Of a stretch of 64,000 nt of DNA, positions 8,003 to 16,969 are shown piece after piece; within the stretch, counting starts at the first letter, position 1, and every line of letters starts with the position of its first letter. The stretch lies in contig NZ_CP019236.1 of NCBI RefSeq assembly GCF_001955695.1, forward strand, positions 3,100,001-3,164,000, written 5' to 3'. This DNA is from Rhodoferax koreense (GTDB lineage: Bacteria > Pseudomonadota > Gammaproteobacteria > Burkholderiales > Burkholderiaceae_C). The translations under genes and the position numbers were made by a program. Below the pieces are notes generated by a model. The model had not been told where the DNA came from. It saw only the letters and a list, made by a program, of their open reading frames with translations, and ran no database searches.

Positions 8003-8530
8003 ATGAACTTCCCTTCCTCCACCGTGCGGGTCCGCCTGCCCAGCCCGCTGGGCGACATCATCGCCGCCGCCACCGACCGCGGCTTGTGCGGCCTGTGGTT
8101 CGACGGCCAGCGCCACCAGCCGGATGCCGAAGTGATGGCGCGCTGGCCCGAAGCCGCCAACCACCCGCTGCTGCATCAGGCCGCGCAGGCGCTCACCGCC
8201 TATTTCGAAGGCGAGGCGGATGATTTCGACCTGCCGCTCGACCTGCACGGCGGGACCGCCTTCCAGCAGGCCGTGTGGCGCGCGCTGCTGCAGATCCCGC
8301 GCGGCGAAACCGTGAGTTACGGCCTGTTGAGCCAGCGCGTCGGCAATCCCGCCGCTGTGCGTGCCGTGGGCGCGGCCGTGGGCCGCAACCCGGTGAGCAT
8401 CGTCGTGCCGTGCCATCGCGTGGTCGGCGGCAACGGCAGCCTCACGGGCTATGCCGGCGGGCTGGAACGCAAGGCGGCGCTGCTGAAACTCGAGAAGGCG
8501 CTGGCCGAAACCGAAGGACTGTTCGCATGA
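8003..8530 (+). CDS. ogt: Methylated-DNA--[protein]-cysteine S-methyltransferase
   Basis: This suicidal repair protein transfers the methyl group from O6-methylguanine or O4-methylthymine to its own cysteine. It has 175 aa, with an N-terminal RNase H-like domain (PSPLGDIIAAATDRGLCGLW) and a C-terminal domain carrying the helix-turn-helix and the PCHRV active site, Cys137. The usual IPRGETVSYG and RAVGAA.GRNP segments precede it. It follows the Ada/AlkA fusion after 6 bp, so together they rebuild the functions of a complete Ada plus AlkA system in one operon. The downstream EamA gene starts 61 bp later and may be cotranscribed. Confidence 0.96.
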   Translation: MNFPSSTVRVRLPSPLGDIIAAATDRGLCGLWFDGQRHQPDAEVMARWPEAANHPLLHQAAQALTAYFEGEADDFDLPLDLHGGTAFQQAVWRALLQIPRGETVSYGLLSQRVGNPAAVRAVGAAVGRNPVSIVVPCHRVVGGNGSLTGYAGGLERKAALLKLEKALAETEGLFA

Positions 8531-8591
8531 GCGCCGCGCCGGGCCGTCCCAAACTAGCTCGCACCGCAGTGCGCCGCACGGAGGTTTCCCG

Positions 8592-9515
8592 ATGAGTGCC
8601 GTGCTCGACAAACCGGTCGTCGCCAAACCCTGGCTGCTCGACTTCTTCCTGCTCGCGGCGATCTGGGGCTCGTCCTTCCTGTTCATGCGCACCGCCGCCG
8701 TGGAATTCGGCGCGTTGCCCACGGCCGCCGTGCGCGTGGCGATCGCCTCGGCGGTCCTGCTGCCGTTGCTCTGGCTGCGCGGCCAGGCGCCGGATCTGGC
8801 ACGGCACTGGAAACCCGTGCTGTTCGTCGGCCTGCTGAACTCGGGCATTCCGTTCGCCTGTTTCTCGTATGCGGTGTTGTCGATCACCACCGGCCTGTCG
8901 TCCATCCTCAACGCCACCGTACCCCTGTTCGGCGCGGTGATCGCCTGGCTCTGGCTGCGCGACCGGCCGAACGCCTCGCGCAGCCTGGGCCTGGCCATCG
9001 GCTTTCTGGGCGTGGCCCTGCTGGCGTGGAACAAGGCCAGCTTCAAGCCCGATGCCAGCGGCGCGTCATCGGGCCTGGCCGTGCTGGCCTGCCTGCTCGC
9101 CTGCCTCTGCTACGGCATCGCGGCCAGCTACACCAAGCGCTACCTGACGGGCGTTCCGCCGCTGGTCACGGCCACCGGCAGCCAGGTCGGCGCCACGCTC
9201 GGCCTGGCCTTGCCGGCCTTGTGGCTCTGGCCCGCGCGCATGCCCGGCCTGCACGCCTGGCTGGCGGTGCTGGCCGTGGGCGTGGTCTGCACCGCCGTGG
9301 CCTACGTGCTGTACTTCCGGCTGATCGCCAACGTGGGCCCGGCCAAGACGCTGACCGTGACCTTCGCCGTGCCGGTGTTCGCGGTGTTCTACGGCGCGGT
9401 GTTCCTCGGCGAAAGCCTCACACCTTGGATGATCGGCTGCGGCCTGGTGATCGTGTGCGGCACGGCGCTGTCCACCGGTCTCTTGAAGCTGCCTGGCTTG
9501 AAAACGGCCAAATGA
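8592..9515 (+). CDS. EamA-family (DMT) transporter
   Basis: This 307-aa inner membrane protein has about ten predicted transmembrane helices in two EamA repeats. The first begins WLLDFFLLAAIWGSSFLFMR, with the family's AIWGSSF signature, and the second begins near residue 160. DMT exporters move metabolites or amino acids, and the substrate cannot be inferred here. The start is supported by a strong ribosome site (GGAGG, 7 nt before ATG). Its stop overlaps the start of a small downstream gene by four bases (ATGA). Confidence 0.88.
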   Translation: MSAVLDKPVVAKPWLLDFFLLAAIWGSSFLFMRTAAVEFGALPTAAVRVAIASAVLLPLLWLRGQAPDLARHWKPVLFVGLLNSGIPFACFSYAVLSITTGLSSILNATVPLFGAVIAWLWLRDRPNASRSLGLAIGFLGVALLAWNKASFKPDASGASSGLAVLACLLACLCYGIAASYTKRYLTGVPPLVTATGSQVGATLGLALPALWLWPARMPGLHAWLAVLAVGVVCTAVAYVLYFRLIANVGPAKTLTVTFAVPVFAVFYGAVFLGESLTPWMIGCGLVIVCGTALSTGLLKLPGLKTAK

Positions 9516-9688
9516 GTTCCGCGCGCAAGTTCAAGCTCCAGCTCACCGCCCCCAAGCCACGCAACCCCTTGGTGGCGGCTGCGGTGCAGCGCAAGGCGGG
9601 CGCGCATCGCAAGTCACCTTCAGCGCTGCGGCAGGCGGAGAAGGCCGCGCTCAAGGCGGCGCTGAAAAAGCTGCCCCCGGACCGCTGA
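9512..9688 (+). CDS. Small basic hypothetical protein
   Basis: This is a 58-aa, very Lys/Arg-rich product: MSSARKFKLQLTAPKPRNPL, then VAAAVQRKAGAHRKS and an Ala/Lys-rich C-terminal helix. Its ATG overlaps the stop of the EamA gene (ATGA), which argues for translation by coupling. I recall similar small basic proteins with a PRNPLVAAA..RKAG.HRKS pattern in other Burkholderiales, without known function; this is a recollection, not a search result. The composition would suit nucleic acid or ribosome binding. Confidence 0.6.
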   Translation: MSSARKFKLQLTAPKPRNPLVAAAVQRKAGAHRKSPSALRQAEKAALKAALKKLPPDR

Positions 9689-9734
9689 GCCGGTTCGCGT
9701 ACATTTCGGGGCCCTTCCGTTCGCCTTTTGCCCG

Positions 9735-11135
9735 ATGCCCTTGCAGCGCCTTCGCTCCCCGCTCGTCCGCCTTGAAATCGCCTCGCTGTGGCAACTGGCC
9801 TGGCCGATCCTGGTCGGCCAACTCGCCACCGTAGGAATGAACGCGGTCGACGTCGCCATGGCCGGCCATGCGTCGGCCGAGGACCTGGCCGGCGTGTCGC
9901 TCGGCGTCTCGATCTTCCACATCCTCATGGTGACCATCATGGGCGTGATGATGTCGGTCAACCCCACGGTGTCCCATCACATGGGCGCGGGCGAACTCTC
10001 GCGCATTCCGCAGGTGGTACGCCAGGCGCTGTGGAAATCGCTCGGCATCGGCCTGGTCGCCATGGCGCTGGCCAACGGCGCCACCGTGGTGTTCGACCAC
10101 ATGGCCATCGAGCCCGTCGTGCGGGCGCTGGCAAAGGACTTCCTGCACGTGATCAGCTTCGCGCTGCCGGCCTTCTGCGCCTACCGCGTGCTGTACGGCT
10201 ACAGCACCAGCATCAACCAGACCAAGCCGATGATGGTCATCGCCCTGCTCGCGCTGGCGCTGAACGTGCTGCTGAATGCGCTGCTCGTGTTCGGCCTGTT
10301 CGGCTTGCCTCGGCTCGGTGGCCTGGGCTGCGCCTACGCCACCGTGGCCTGCCTCTGGTTCGAACTGGCCACCATCGTCTGGTGGATGCACCGCTCGCCC
10401 GCCTACCGCGCCACCTGGCCGTTTGGCCGTTTCGAAGGTCCGAACGGGCCCGGGATCCGCAAGCTGCTGCGGCTCGGCCTGCCCATCGGCGTGACCTTCT
10501 TCGCCGAGAGCTCGGCCTTCAGCCTGATCGCGCTGCTCGTGGCCGGCTTCGGCACCACGGTGGTGGCGGCGCACCAGATCGCGCTGAATTTCGTCTCGCT
10601 GCTGTTCATGCTGCCGCTGAGCATCGGCGTGGCGCTTTTGAGCCGCGTGGCACAGGCCCTGGGCGCGGGCGACCCGGTGCTGGCGCGGCAGCGCGCCTGG
10701 GTGGGCGTCGGCGTGGCATTGGCCTGCGCGCTGTTCACCGCCGTGGGCACGGCGCTGCTGGCGCAGCAGATCGCCGGTGCCTACACCAGCGACGTCCAGG
10801 TCGCCACGCTGGCCGCGCAGCTGCTGCTGTTCGCCGCCGTGTTCCAGATGTCCGACGGCACCCAGGTCGCCGTGGCCAATGCCGTGCGCGCCTACAAGGT
10901 CACCCGGCTGCCGATGCTGATCCACCTCGGCGCGTTCTGGGGCATCTGTTTGCCGCTGGGCTGCGTGCTTGGCCTGGCGCCGGCCTGGCTGCCGTGGCGC
11001 CCGGCCGTGCCGATGGCCGCGCAAGGCTTCTGGACGGCGTTGGCCGTGGGTTTGACCGTGGCCGCGCTGGCGCTCACCTGGCTGCTGCAACGCCTGTCGG
11101 CGTCGCGCATCGGGCGGTCAGGCCGAGCGGCTTGA
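9735..11135 (+). CDS. MATE-family multidrug efflux transporter
   Basis: This is a 466-aa inner membrane antiporter that exports cationic drugs or metabolites using a Na+ or H+ gradient. It has twelve predicted helices in two MatE halves. The first half shows the family opening LAWPILVGQLATVGMNAVDV and the AGHASAEDLAGVSLG motif, and the second begins around LLRLGLPIGVTFFAESSAF. Its 3' end overlaps the convergent EamA gene by 18 bp. Substrate and coupling ion are not evident; it resembles NorM-type members. Confidence 0.92.
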   Translation: MPLQRLRSPLVRLEIASLWQLAWPILVGQLATVGMNAVDVAMAGHASAEDLAGVSLGVSIFHILMVTIMGVMMSVNPTVSHHMGAGELSRIPQVVRQALWKSLGIGLVAMALANGATVVFDHMAIEPVVRALAKDFLHVISFALPAFCAYRVLYGYSTSINQTKPMMVIALLALALNVLLNALLVFGLFGLPRLGGLGCAYATVACLWFELATIVWWMHRSPAYRATWPFGRFEGPNGPGIRKLLRLGLPIGVTFFAESSAFSLIALLVAGFGTTVVAAHQIALNFVSLLFMLPLSIGVALLSRVAQALGAGDPVLARQRAWVGVGVALACALFTAVGTALLAQQIAGAYTSDVQVATLAAQLLLFAAVFQMSDGTQVAVANAVRAYKVTRLPMLIHLGAFWGICLPLGCVLGLAPAWLPWRPAVPMAAQGFWTALAVGLTVAALALTWLLQRLSASRIGRSGRAA

Positions 11136-12023
11136 AGAACGCTGCAAAGCCTGCTGCTTCCACCCGAGCAACTCATTCATCACCAGGGCGCCGATGACCA
11201 GCGCACCGCCGGTCAACACCGTGGCCTGCGGCGCCTCGTTCGCGCCCCACCAGGCCAGCGCAATGCCGAAGATGACTTCGAGCAGCGCCAGCAGCGACAC
11301 CTCGGGCGCCTTCAGCACGCGCGCGCAGACGACCGACAGTGCGCATGGAATCGCCAGTTGCACCAGGCCCAGGCCGGCCAGCAGCCGCAGGTCGTGCGGT
11401 GTGGCCTGGAAGGGATAGGCCAGCGGCAAAGTGGCCAGCGCCGACAGCAGCGCACCGACCATGACGGCCGGCACCAGATCGATGTTGCGGCCCTGGGCCT
11501 GGCTGCGCTGCACGACCGTCCAGTTCAGCGCCCCGGCGAACGGCACGCACAGGGCCACCAGCGTGCCGACCATCTCGTCGCCGCCCAGGCTGAACTGCGC
11601 GCCATACATGTAGGCGATGCCCAGGCCCGCCACGCCGATCGCGGCCCAGGTGCGCGCGGCCAGTCGGTGGCCGATCAGCGCGCGCGCCATCAGCGCCGTG
11701 AGCAAGGGCCCGAGCGCCATGGTGACGAGCACGTTGGCCACCGAGGTCAGCGTGAGAGCGACCATGAAGGCGGTGAACATCACGCTCCAGCACACGCCAG
11801 AGATCCACAACATGGCGCCGCCATTGCGCACCTTGGCGAACACCTCCCGGCCCTGGAACAGCGGCAGGATCACCAGCAGCGACAACAGCGTGAACAGGCT
11901 GCGCCAGAAGGTGATCTCGAAGCTCTTGGCCGATTCGAGATGGCGCGCGGTCACGCCGGCGATGGACCACATCATCGTGACCAGGACCATCATCATCAGC
12001 GCGCGGGGGTGGGAGAGTTTCAT
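11118..12023 (-). CDS. EamA-family (DMT) transporter
   Basis: This 301-aa membrane protein has two EamA repeats and about ten helices (MKLSHPRALMMMVLVTMMWS, then IAGVTARHLESA; second repeat GTLVALCVPFAGALNWTVVQ). It is probably a metabolite exporter of unknown substrate. The start was placed at the ATG before KLSHPRAL; an upstream extension is Arg-rich and unlike a transporter N terminus. Its last codons overlap the 3' end of the MATE gene on the opposite strand. It diverges from the ZntB-like gene. Confidence 0.88.
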   Translation of the reverse strand: MKLSHPRALMMMVLVTMMWSIAGVTARHLESAKSFEITFWRSLFTLLSLLVILPLFQGREVFAKVRNGGAMLWISGVCWSVMFTAFMVALTLTSVANVLVTMALGPLLTALMARALIGHRLAARTWAAIGVAGLGIAYMYGAQFSLGGDEMVGTLVALCVPFAGALNWTVVQRSQAQGRNIDLVPAVMVGALLSALATLPLAYPFQATPHDLRLLAGLGLVQLAIPCALSVVCARVLKAPEVSLLALLEVIFGIALAWWGANEAPQATVLTGGALVIGALVMNELLGWKQQALQRSSSRSA

Positions 12024-12166
12024 GTCACAAAAATGCCATCGAGGCGTCATACGATCGGAAAGTCCTCGATTGTCGCGCAAGCGCCGCACCGTCGCACCGT
12101 GGTTTGCCCTCGCATGGTGCGCGGGGCACCGGAACAGGACGCGAATCTCCTGACCGACGCACCTTC

Positions 12167-13198
12167 ATGCCTGCTGCCCATCCGTTGACGAACACCTATG
12201 GCTCCGACCAACACGGGCTGATCTGCGGCTTCGTGTTCGAGCCGGGTCGGCCCGGACGGCCGATTGCGCTGTCCGATGCAGCCACTTGGCTGGCCCGGCC
12301 CACGGCACCAGGCCAGGAAGCCGCGGCGGGCTTCGTCTGGCTGCACTTCAACCTCACCGATGCCACGGCCGAGAAATGGATGCGTGGCCACCTGCCGCTG
12401 CCCGAGGCCTATTTCGACAACCTGCGCGATGGCACGCGATCGACGCGGCTGGAAAACATCGACGACAACCTGGTCGCGGTGGTCAACGACGTGGCCTACG
12501 AATTCGCATTCGAGCCCTCGGAGATTGCGTCGCTGTGGGTCAACGTGCATGCGCGCGCCATGGTCAGCGCGCGGCTGCACCCGCTGCGCTCCATCGACCG
12601 GCTGCGCCAGGCCGTCAAGCTGGGCGCCTGTTTCGATTCCTCGGTGGCGCTGCTGAACCACCTGCTGCGCGACCAGGGCGACGTGCTGGTGCACATCGTG
12701 CGCGAGACCACGCTCAAGGTGGACCGCGTGGAAGACGGCATGTTGTCCGAACGCCTCGCGCCGCAACGCGCCGCGCTCGGCCAGTTGCGCCGGGTGCTGG
12801 TGCGGCTGCAACGGCTGCTGGTGCCCGAGCCGGCCGCGCTGTTCCGCCTGCTGCGCCAGCCACCCGAATGGGTGACGGAGGACGATGTCGACGAACTGCG
12901 GCAATCGACCGAGGAATTCGCCCTCGTGATCCAGGACCTGCAGGCGCTGCAGGAGCGCATCAAGCTGCTGCAGGAGGAGATGGCCGCGCAGATCGGCGAG
13001 CAGACGAACCGCAGCGTGTTCACGCTGACCGTGGTCACGGTGCTGGCGCTGCCGATCAACATCATCGCCGGCCTGCTCGGCATGAACGTGGGCGGCATTC
13101 CGCTGGCGCAGGACGAGCATGGCTTCCTGAAGATCGGGCTGATCGTGGCGACTTTCACGCTGGTCGCCTTCTGGTACGCGTTCTACCGGAAGAAGTGA
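12167..13198 (+). CDS. zntB: CorA/ZntB-family metal ion transporter
   Basis: This 343-aa protein has the CorA-family plan: a long cytoplasmic alpha/beta plus coiled-helix region (to about residue 280) and two C-terminal transmembrane helices. The first helix ends in the pore signature GLLGMNVGGIPL. GMN followed by VGGIPL is typical of ZntB-type members, which transport zinc, whereas classical CorA proteins transport Mg2+ or Co2+. Pentamers form a membrane channel. The start was chosen at MPAAHPLTNTYG; an upstream frame extension is Arg/Gly-rich and covers the divergent promoter region. The zinc assignment is inference from the motif. Confidence 0.85.
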   Translation: MPAAHPLTNTYGSDQHGLICGFVFEPGRPGRPIALSDAATWLARPTAPGQEAAAGFVWLHFNLTDATAEKWMRGHLPLPEAYFDNLRDGTRSTRLENIDDNLVAVVNDVAYEFAFEPSEIASLWVNVHARAMVSARLHPLRSIDRLRQAVKLGACFDSSVALLNHLLRDQGDVLVHIVRETTLKVDRVEDGMLSERLAPQRAALGQLRRVLVRLQRLLVPEPAALFRLLRQPPEWVTEDDVDELRQSTEEFALVIQDLQALQERIKLLQEEMAAQIGEQTNRSVFTLTVVTVLALPINIIAGLLGMNVGGIPLAQDEHGFLKIGLIVATFTLVAFWYAFYRKK

Positions 13199-13322
13199 AC
13201 CGGCGGCGGGCGCGGCCCGACCGTCTTTTGAGCCGGTCTCCTACAAGGTGCCGCGGCCGACAAGGCTGTATGGCACCGATAATGGCGGCAGACGCTGTAC
13301 ACGATTCAACCGGAGCCCACCC

Positions 13323-13817
13323 ATGCGCGCACGCACCATTTCCCTCATCGCCTTCATCCTCCTCGTGGCCGCCTTCGTGGCCTTCAACTGGTCCGAATTC
13401 ATGCGGCCGGCCGAACTCAGCTTCGGCTTCAAGCTCGTCGAGGCCCCGCTCGGCCTGGTGATGCTCGGCCTGCTGGCGCTCGCGCTGGTGGTGTTCCTCG
13501 CCGCCTCCGCGTTCGAGCAGACGGCCAACCTCATCGAATCGCGCAAGCAGGCACGCGAGATCACCGCGCAACGCGAACTCGCCGACAAGGCCGAGGCCTC
13601 GCGCTTCACCGAACTGCGCAACTACCTGGACCAGCAAACCATCGCCACACAGCAACGCGAAGCCGCCGCAGCCGCCGCGCTGAATGCCGCACTCGCACAG
13701 CACAAGCTGGAGATCAAGGCGCAGATCGAAGCTTCGGGAAACACGCTGGCGGCTTACATCGGTGAACTGGAAGACCGGATCACGCATCCGAACAGCAGCT
13801 TCAACGTCATCAAGTAA
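13323..13817 (+). CDS. LapA-like membrane protein with cytoplasmic coiled coil
   Basis: This 164-aa protein has two N-terminal transmembrane helices (ISLIAFILLVAAFVAFNW and LVMLGLLALALVVFLAASAF) joined by a short loop, then a charged Ala/Glu/Arg-rich helix of about 90 residues that should form a coiled coil. The two-helix arrangement resembles the LapA (DUF1049) domain. The ATG at 13323 is the natural start; upstream in-frame codons are Arg-rich. A strong intrinsic terminator follows 14 bp after the stop. Function unknown; a membrane-tethered scaffold is possible. Confidence 0.75.
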   Translation: MRARTISLIAFILLVAAFVAFNWSEFMRPAELSFGFKLVEAPLGLVMLGLLALALVVFLAASAFEQTANLIESRKQAREITAQRELADKAEASRFTELRNYLDQQTIATQQREAAAAAALNAALAQHKLEIKAQIEASGNTLAAYIGELEDRITHPNSSFNVIK

Positions 13818-13831
13818 ACCAGTAAAAATAG

Positions 13832-13869
13832 AAAAGCCGCCGACACCTGCAAGGGTGCGGCGGCTTTTT
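13832..13869 (+). terminator. Rho-independent terminator (probably bidirectional)
   Basis: AAAAGCCGCCG pairs with CGGCGGCTTTT across an inner CACC/GGGTG stem and a small loop, followed by a T run. It lies 14 bp after the LapA-like gene. The A-rich 5' arm gives a T run on the other strand too, so it may also stop transcription arriving from the opposite direction. Confidence 0.9.
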
Positions 13870-13895
13870 CATTGGCTTTCGGCTGTTCCGCCCTG

Positions 13896-13932
13896 CCCCT
13901 CACCCTAGCCCTCTCCCCGGAGGGGCGAGGGG
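13896..13932. repeat. Imperfect GC-rich inverted repeat
   Basis: The core CCCTCTCCCC-GG-AGGGGCGAGGG (13909-13931) folds with one mismatch and is preceded by CCCTCACCCTAG. Sequences of this CCCTCACCCTAGCCCTCTCC type are scattered in many proteobacterial intergenic regions. This identification is from memory; only one copy is in the window. Confidence 0.6.
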
Positions 13933-13993
13933 GTAAGGCAGGTGCCGGCCAGCGCAGCGCTGACGGACAAGCTTCCAGAACAACCGCGGAACT

Positions 13994-14013
13994 GGCCCTT
14001 CGACAAGCTCAGG
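13994..14013. repeat. Dispersed intergenic repeat core
   Basis: GGCCCTTCGACAAGCTCAGG is the core of a short repeat found in high copy in many beta- and gammaproteobacterial genomes (the arm of a CTGAGC-TTGTCGAAGGGC type palindrome). Only one arm is present here, so this is a partial copy. The identification is from memory and can be tested by a whole-genome count. Confidence 0.6.
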
Positions 14014-14126
14014 AGAGCCTCTGCCAGGCCGCTTGTTGTTCCCCCTGCAAGGGGGTGGGCGGCTACATGCGTTATCGGCCCGTTGGGCCGATGCCGGGGA
14101 AGTGAGCCAAGCTGGGGTAAGCCCAG

Positions 14127-15953
14127 TTACTCGCGACTAGCGCGCTTGCGGTCGCTTTCCTTCAGGTGGCGCTTGCGCAGGCGGATCGACTTGGGCGTGA
14201 TCTCCACCAGTTCGTCGTCCTCGATGAACTCGACACCGTATTCCAGCGTGAGGTCGATCGGCGGCGTGATCTTGACCGCGTCTTCCTTGCCGGACACGCG
14301 GAAGTTGGTCAGCTGCTTGGTGCGCGTGGCGTTGACCACCAGGTCGTTGTCGCGGCTGTGGATGCCGACGATCATGCCTTCGTACACCGGGTCGTTGGCG
14401 CGCACGAACATGCGGCCACGGTCGTCGAGCTTGCCCAGCGCGTAGGTGAAGATTTCGCCGTCGTCCATCGAGATCAGCACGCCGTTCTTGCGGCCGCCGA
14501 TCTCGCCCTTGTGCGGCTCGTAGCTGTCGAAGATGTTGCTGATCAGGCCGGAGCCACGCGTCAGGTTCAGGAATTCGTTGGTGAAGCCGATCAGGCCGCG
14601 CGCCGGGATGCGGTATTCGAGGCGCACGCGGCCACGGCCGTCCGGCTCCATGTTCACCAGCTCGCCCTTGCGTTCGCCCAGCGCCTGCATCACGCCGCCC
14701 TGGTGGGCGTCTTCGATGTCGGCCGTCACGAGTTCGATCGGCTCGTGCTTTTCGCCGTCGATGGTGCGGAACACCACGCGCGGCTTGGAGACGGCCATCT
14801 CGTAGCCTTCGCGGCGCATGTTTTCCAAGAGGATGGTCAGGTGCAATTCGCCGCGGCCCATGACTTCGAAGATGCCTTCCTCGTCGGTCTCGTTGACGCG
14901 CAGCGCCACGTTGTGCTGCAGTTCCTTCTGCAGGCGGTCCCAGATCTGGCGGCTGGTGACGAACTTGCCTTCGCGGCCGGCCAACGGGCTGGTGTTGACG
15001 CAGAAGTTCATGGTCAGCGTCGGCTCGTCCACCTTCAGCATCGGCAGCGGTGCCGGATTGGCCGGGTCGGTGATGGTCACGCCGATCCCGATCTCGCCCA
15101 GGCCGTTGATCAGCACGATTTCGCCCGGGCCGGCTTCGGTGGCCTGCACGCGTTCCAGGCCCTGAAAGGTCAGCACCTGGTTGACGCGGCCCTTGACGGC
15201 CTTGCCGTCCGGGCCTTCCATGACGACCACGTCCATCATCGGCTTGATCGTGCCCTGGCTGATGCGGCCCACGCCGATGCGGCCGACGAAGGTCGAGAAG
15301 TCGAGGGCCGAGATCTGCAGTTGCAGCGGTGCGTCGGCGTCGCCAGTCTGGGCCGGCACGTGGTTCAGCACCGTGTCGAACAGGGCCGACATGTCCGGGC
15401 CCCACTGTTCGCCAGGCGCACCTTCCTCCAGCGAGGACCAGCCGTTGATGCCCGAGGCGTAGACCACCGGGAAGTCGAGCTGTTCGTCGGTCGCGCCGAG
15501 CTTGTCGAACAGGTCGAACGCGGCGTTGACCACGTGCTGCGGGCGTGCGCCCGGCTTGTCGACCTTGTTCACCACCAGGATCGGCTTCAGGCCCAGGGCC
15601 AGCGCCTTCTTGGTCACGAAACGCGTCTGCGGCATCGGGCCTTCCTGCGCGTCGATCAGCAGCACCACGCCGTCGACCATGGACAGCGCGCGTTCCACCT
15701 CGCCGCCGAAGTCCGCGTGGCCCGGGGTGTCGACGATGTTGATGTGGGTGCCCTTCCAGGTCACGGCGCAGTTCTTGGCCAGGATGGTGATGCCGCGTTC
15801 CTTTTCGATCGCGTTGTTGTCCATCACGGTGTCGACCACTTTTTCGTGTTCGGCGAAAGTGCCCGACTGGCGCAGCAGTTGGTCGACCATGGTGGTTTTG
15901 CCATGGTCGACGTGGGCGATGATGGCGATGTTGCGGATCTGTTTGTTGCTCAT
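14127..15953 (-). CDS. typA: Ribosome-associated translational GTPase TypA/BipA
   Basis: This is a 608-aa translation factor-like GTPase that binds the ribosome and supports 50S assembly and stress or cold adaptation. The GTPase domain shows G1 in [16 protein letters not shown]2 in ERGITI, G3 in [14 protein letters not shown] and G4 in [15 protein letters not shown]-like domains and the BipA-specific C-terminal domain ([20 protein letters not shown]) follow. The ATG at 15953 has a GGAG ribosome site 7 nt upstream (GGAGTAGTCAATATG). It lies 26 bp downstream of truB and is probably the last gene of the rimP-led translation operon. Confidence 0.97.
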   Translation of the reverse strand: MSNKQIRNIAIIAHVDHGKTTMVDQLLRQSGTFAEHEKVVDTVMDNNAIEKERGITILAKNCAVTWKGTHINIVDTPGHADFGGEVERALSMVDGVVLLIDAQEGPMPQTRFVTKKALALGLKPILVVNKVDKPGARPQHVVNAAFDLFDKLGATDEQLDFPVVYASGINGWSSLEEGAPGEQWGPDMSALFDTVLNHVPAQTGDADAPLQLQISALDFSTFVGRIGVGRISQGTIKPMMDVVVMEGPDGKAVKGRVNQVLTFQGLERVQATEAGPGEIVLINGLGEIGIGVTITDPANPAPLPMLKVDEPTLTMNFCVNTSPLAGREGKFVTSRQIWDRLQKELQHNVALRVNETDEEGIFEVMGRGELHLTILLENMRREGYEMAVSKPRVVFRTIDGEKHEPIELVTADIEDAHQGGVMQALGERKGELVNMEPDGRGRVRLEYRIPARGLIGFTNEFLNLTRGSGLISNIFDSYEPHKGEIGGRKNGVLISMDDGEIFTYALGKLDDRGRMFVRANDPVYEGMIVGIHSRDNDLVVNATRTKQLTNFRVSGKEDAVKITPPIDLTLEYGVEFIEDDELVEITPKSIRLRKRHLKESDRKRASRE

Positions 15954-15979
15954 ATTGACTACTCCTAAATTCCCTAAAT

Positions 15980-16966
15980 TCATTGACCGTCTGCTGTCGG
16001 CACTTGCACATTCCGGGCCGCGATGGGCGCCAGAATCTGGCCGATTTCAAGTGGGCTCAGCAGGCGCCCGGGGATCAGTTCACCATTTTCGATCTGCGCC
16101 ACGCCCAGCAGGGCAGGCGGTTCGGCCTGGTACACGGCGGCCTGCGCCGCGTCCGGCCAGTCACCGCGGCGGCGCACGCCGTTGAGAAAACGTGCGGCAT
16201 TCTCGCCTTCGAGGGTGACGCGGGTGTGATGCGGCAGCAGCGCGTCGACCGGCAACAGGCAGGCCAGACGCTCTTCTTCCGTCATCGCTTCGAGCGCGGC
16301 CAGCGTCACGCATTGCGCGATGCCGAAGTCGCCGGTGGCGATGCGGCGCAGGGCCCGCAGATGCGCACCGCAGCCCAGCGCTTCACCAATGTCCTCGCCC
16401 AGTGTGCGGATGTAGGTGCCCTTGCTGCATTTTGCTACGATTTCCAGAGCAGTCTGCGCAGATTCTTCCTGCGTCAGGACTGCTTTCAATTCAAAAATCT
16501 GCACGTCGCGCGCAGGCCGTTCGACCTCGATGCCGGCACGCGCATATTCGTACAGCGCCTTGCCGTCCTTTTTCAGGGCGCTGTGCATCGGCGGCACCTG
16601 GCGGATCGCGCCGGTGAACTGGCGCACCACCGCCTGCAGCTTCCCATCCGTCACGTCCACGGGGCGCGTTTCGATCACCTCGCCCTCGGCATCGCCGGTG
16701 CTGGTGCGTTCGCCCAGGCGGGCCGTGGCCAGGTAGGTCTTGTCGGCGTCGAGATGCAGCTGGCTGAACTTGGTGGCGGCGCCGAAGCACAGCGGCAACA
16801 CGCCGGTGGCCAGCGGGTCGAGCGTGCCGGTATGGCCGGCCTTTTCCGCCCGCAGCAGCCATTTGGCCTTCTGCAGCGCATCGTTGCTGGAGAGTCCCAG
16901 CGGTTTGTCGAGCAGCAACACCCCGTGCACAGGGCGCCGCTGCACCCTGGTGCGTGGCGCGTGCAT
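15980..16966 (-). CDS. truB: tRNA pseudouridine(55) synthase
   Basis: TruB converts U55 of the tRNA T-arm to pseudouridine. The 328-aa protein has the TruB N-terminal catalytic domain with [20 protein letters not shown] and the catalytic Asp50 in [15 protein letters not shown], then a C-terminal domain ([14 protein letters not shown]). The start lies 3 bp after the rbfA stop. The order infB-rbfA-truB is the conserved bacterial arrangement. Confidence 0.97.
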   Translation of the reverse strand: MHAPRTRVQRRPVHGVLLLDKPLGLSSNDALQKAKWLLRAEKAGHTGTLDPLATGVLPLCFGAATKFSQLHLDADKTYLATARLGERTSTGDAEGEVIETRPVDVTDGKLQAVVRQFTGAIRQVPPMHSALKKDGKALYEYARAGIEVERPARDVQIFELKAVLTQEESAQTALEIVAKCSKGTYIRTLGEDIGEALGCGAHLRALRRIATGDFGIAQCVTLAALEAMTEEERLACLLPVDALLPHHTRVTLEGENAARFLNGVRRRGDWPDAAQAAVYQAEPPALLGVAQIENGELIPGRLLSPLEIGQILAPIAARNVQVPTADGQ

Positions 16967-16969
16967 GGG

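Larger units (their letters stand above)
13870..14126. other. Repeat-rich intergenic region without a gene
   Basis: I see no credible gene here. The stretch holds a C/G-rich imperfect inverted repeat (13896-13932), a copy of a widespread 20-bp repeat (13994-14013), a CCCCC-TGCAA-GGGGG hairpin (14041-14055), a TCGGCCC/GGGCCGA hairpin (14075-14091) and a short CTGGG/CCCAG hairpin (14112-14126) abutting the typA stop. It looks like accumulated dispersed repeats between two transcription units. Confidence 0.7.

Noticed and set aside
6224..9046. 940-codon minus-strand open frame opposite the alkA fusion and ogt
   Set aside because: Composition and lack of motifs show it is a shadow of the real plus-strand genes.
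13896..14091. Clustered hairpins considered as a CRISPR array or attachment site
   Set aside because: The elements differ from each other, are not regularly spaced and no cas or integrase gene is present.
14166..15968. Plus-strand open frame opposite typA
   Set aside because: Shadow of typA with no domain or plausible ribosome site.
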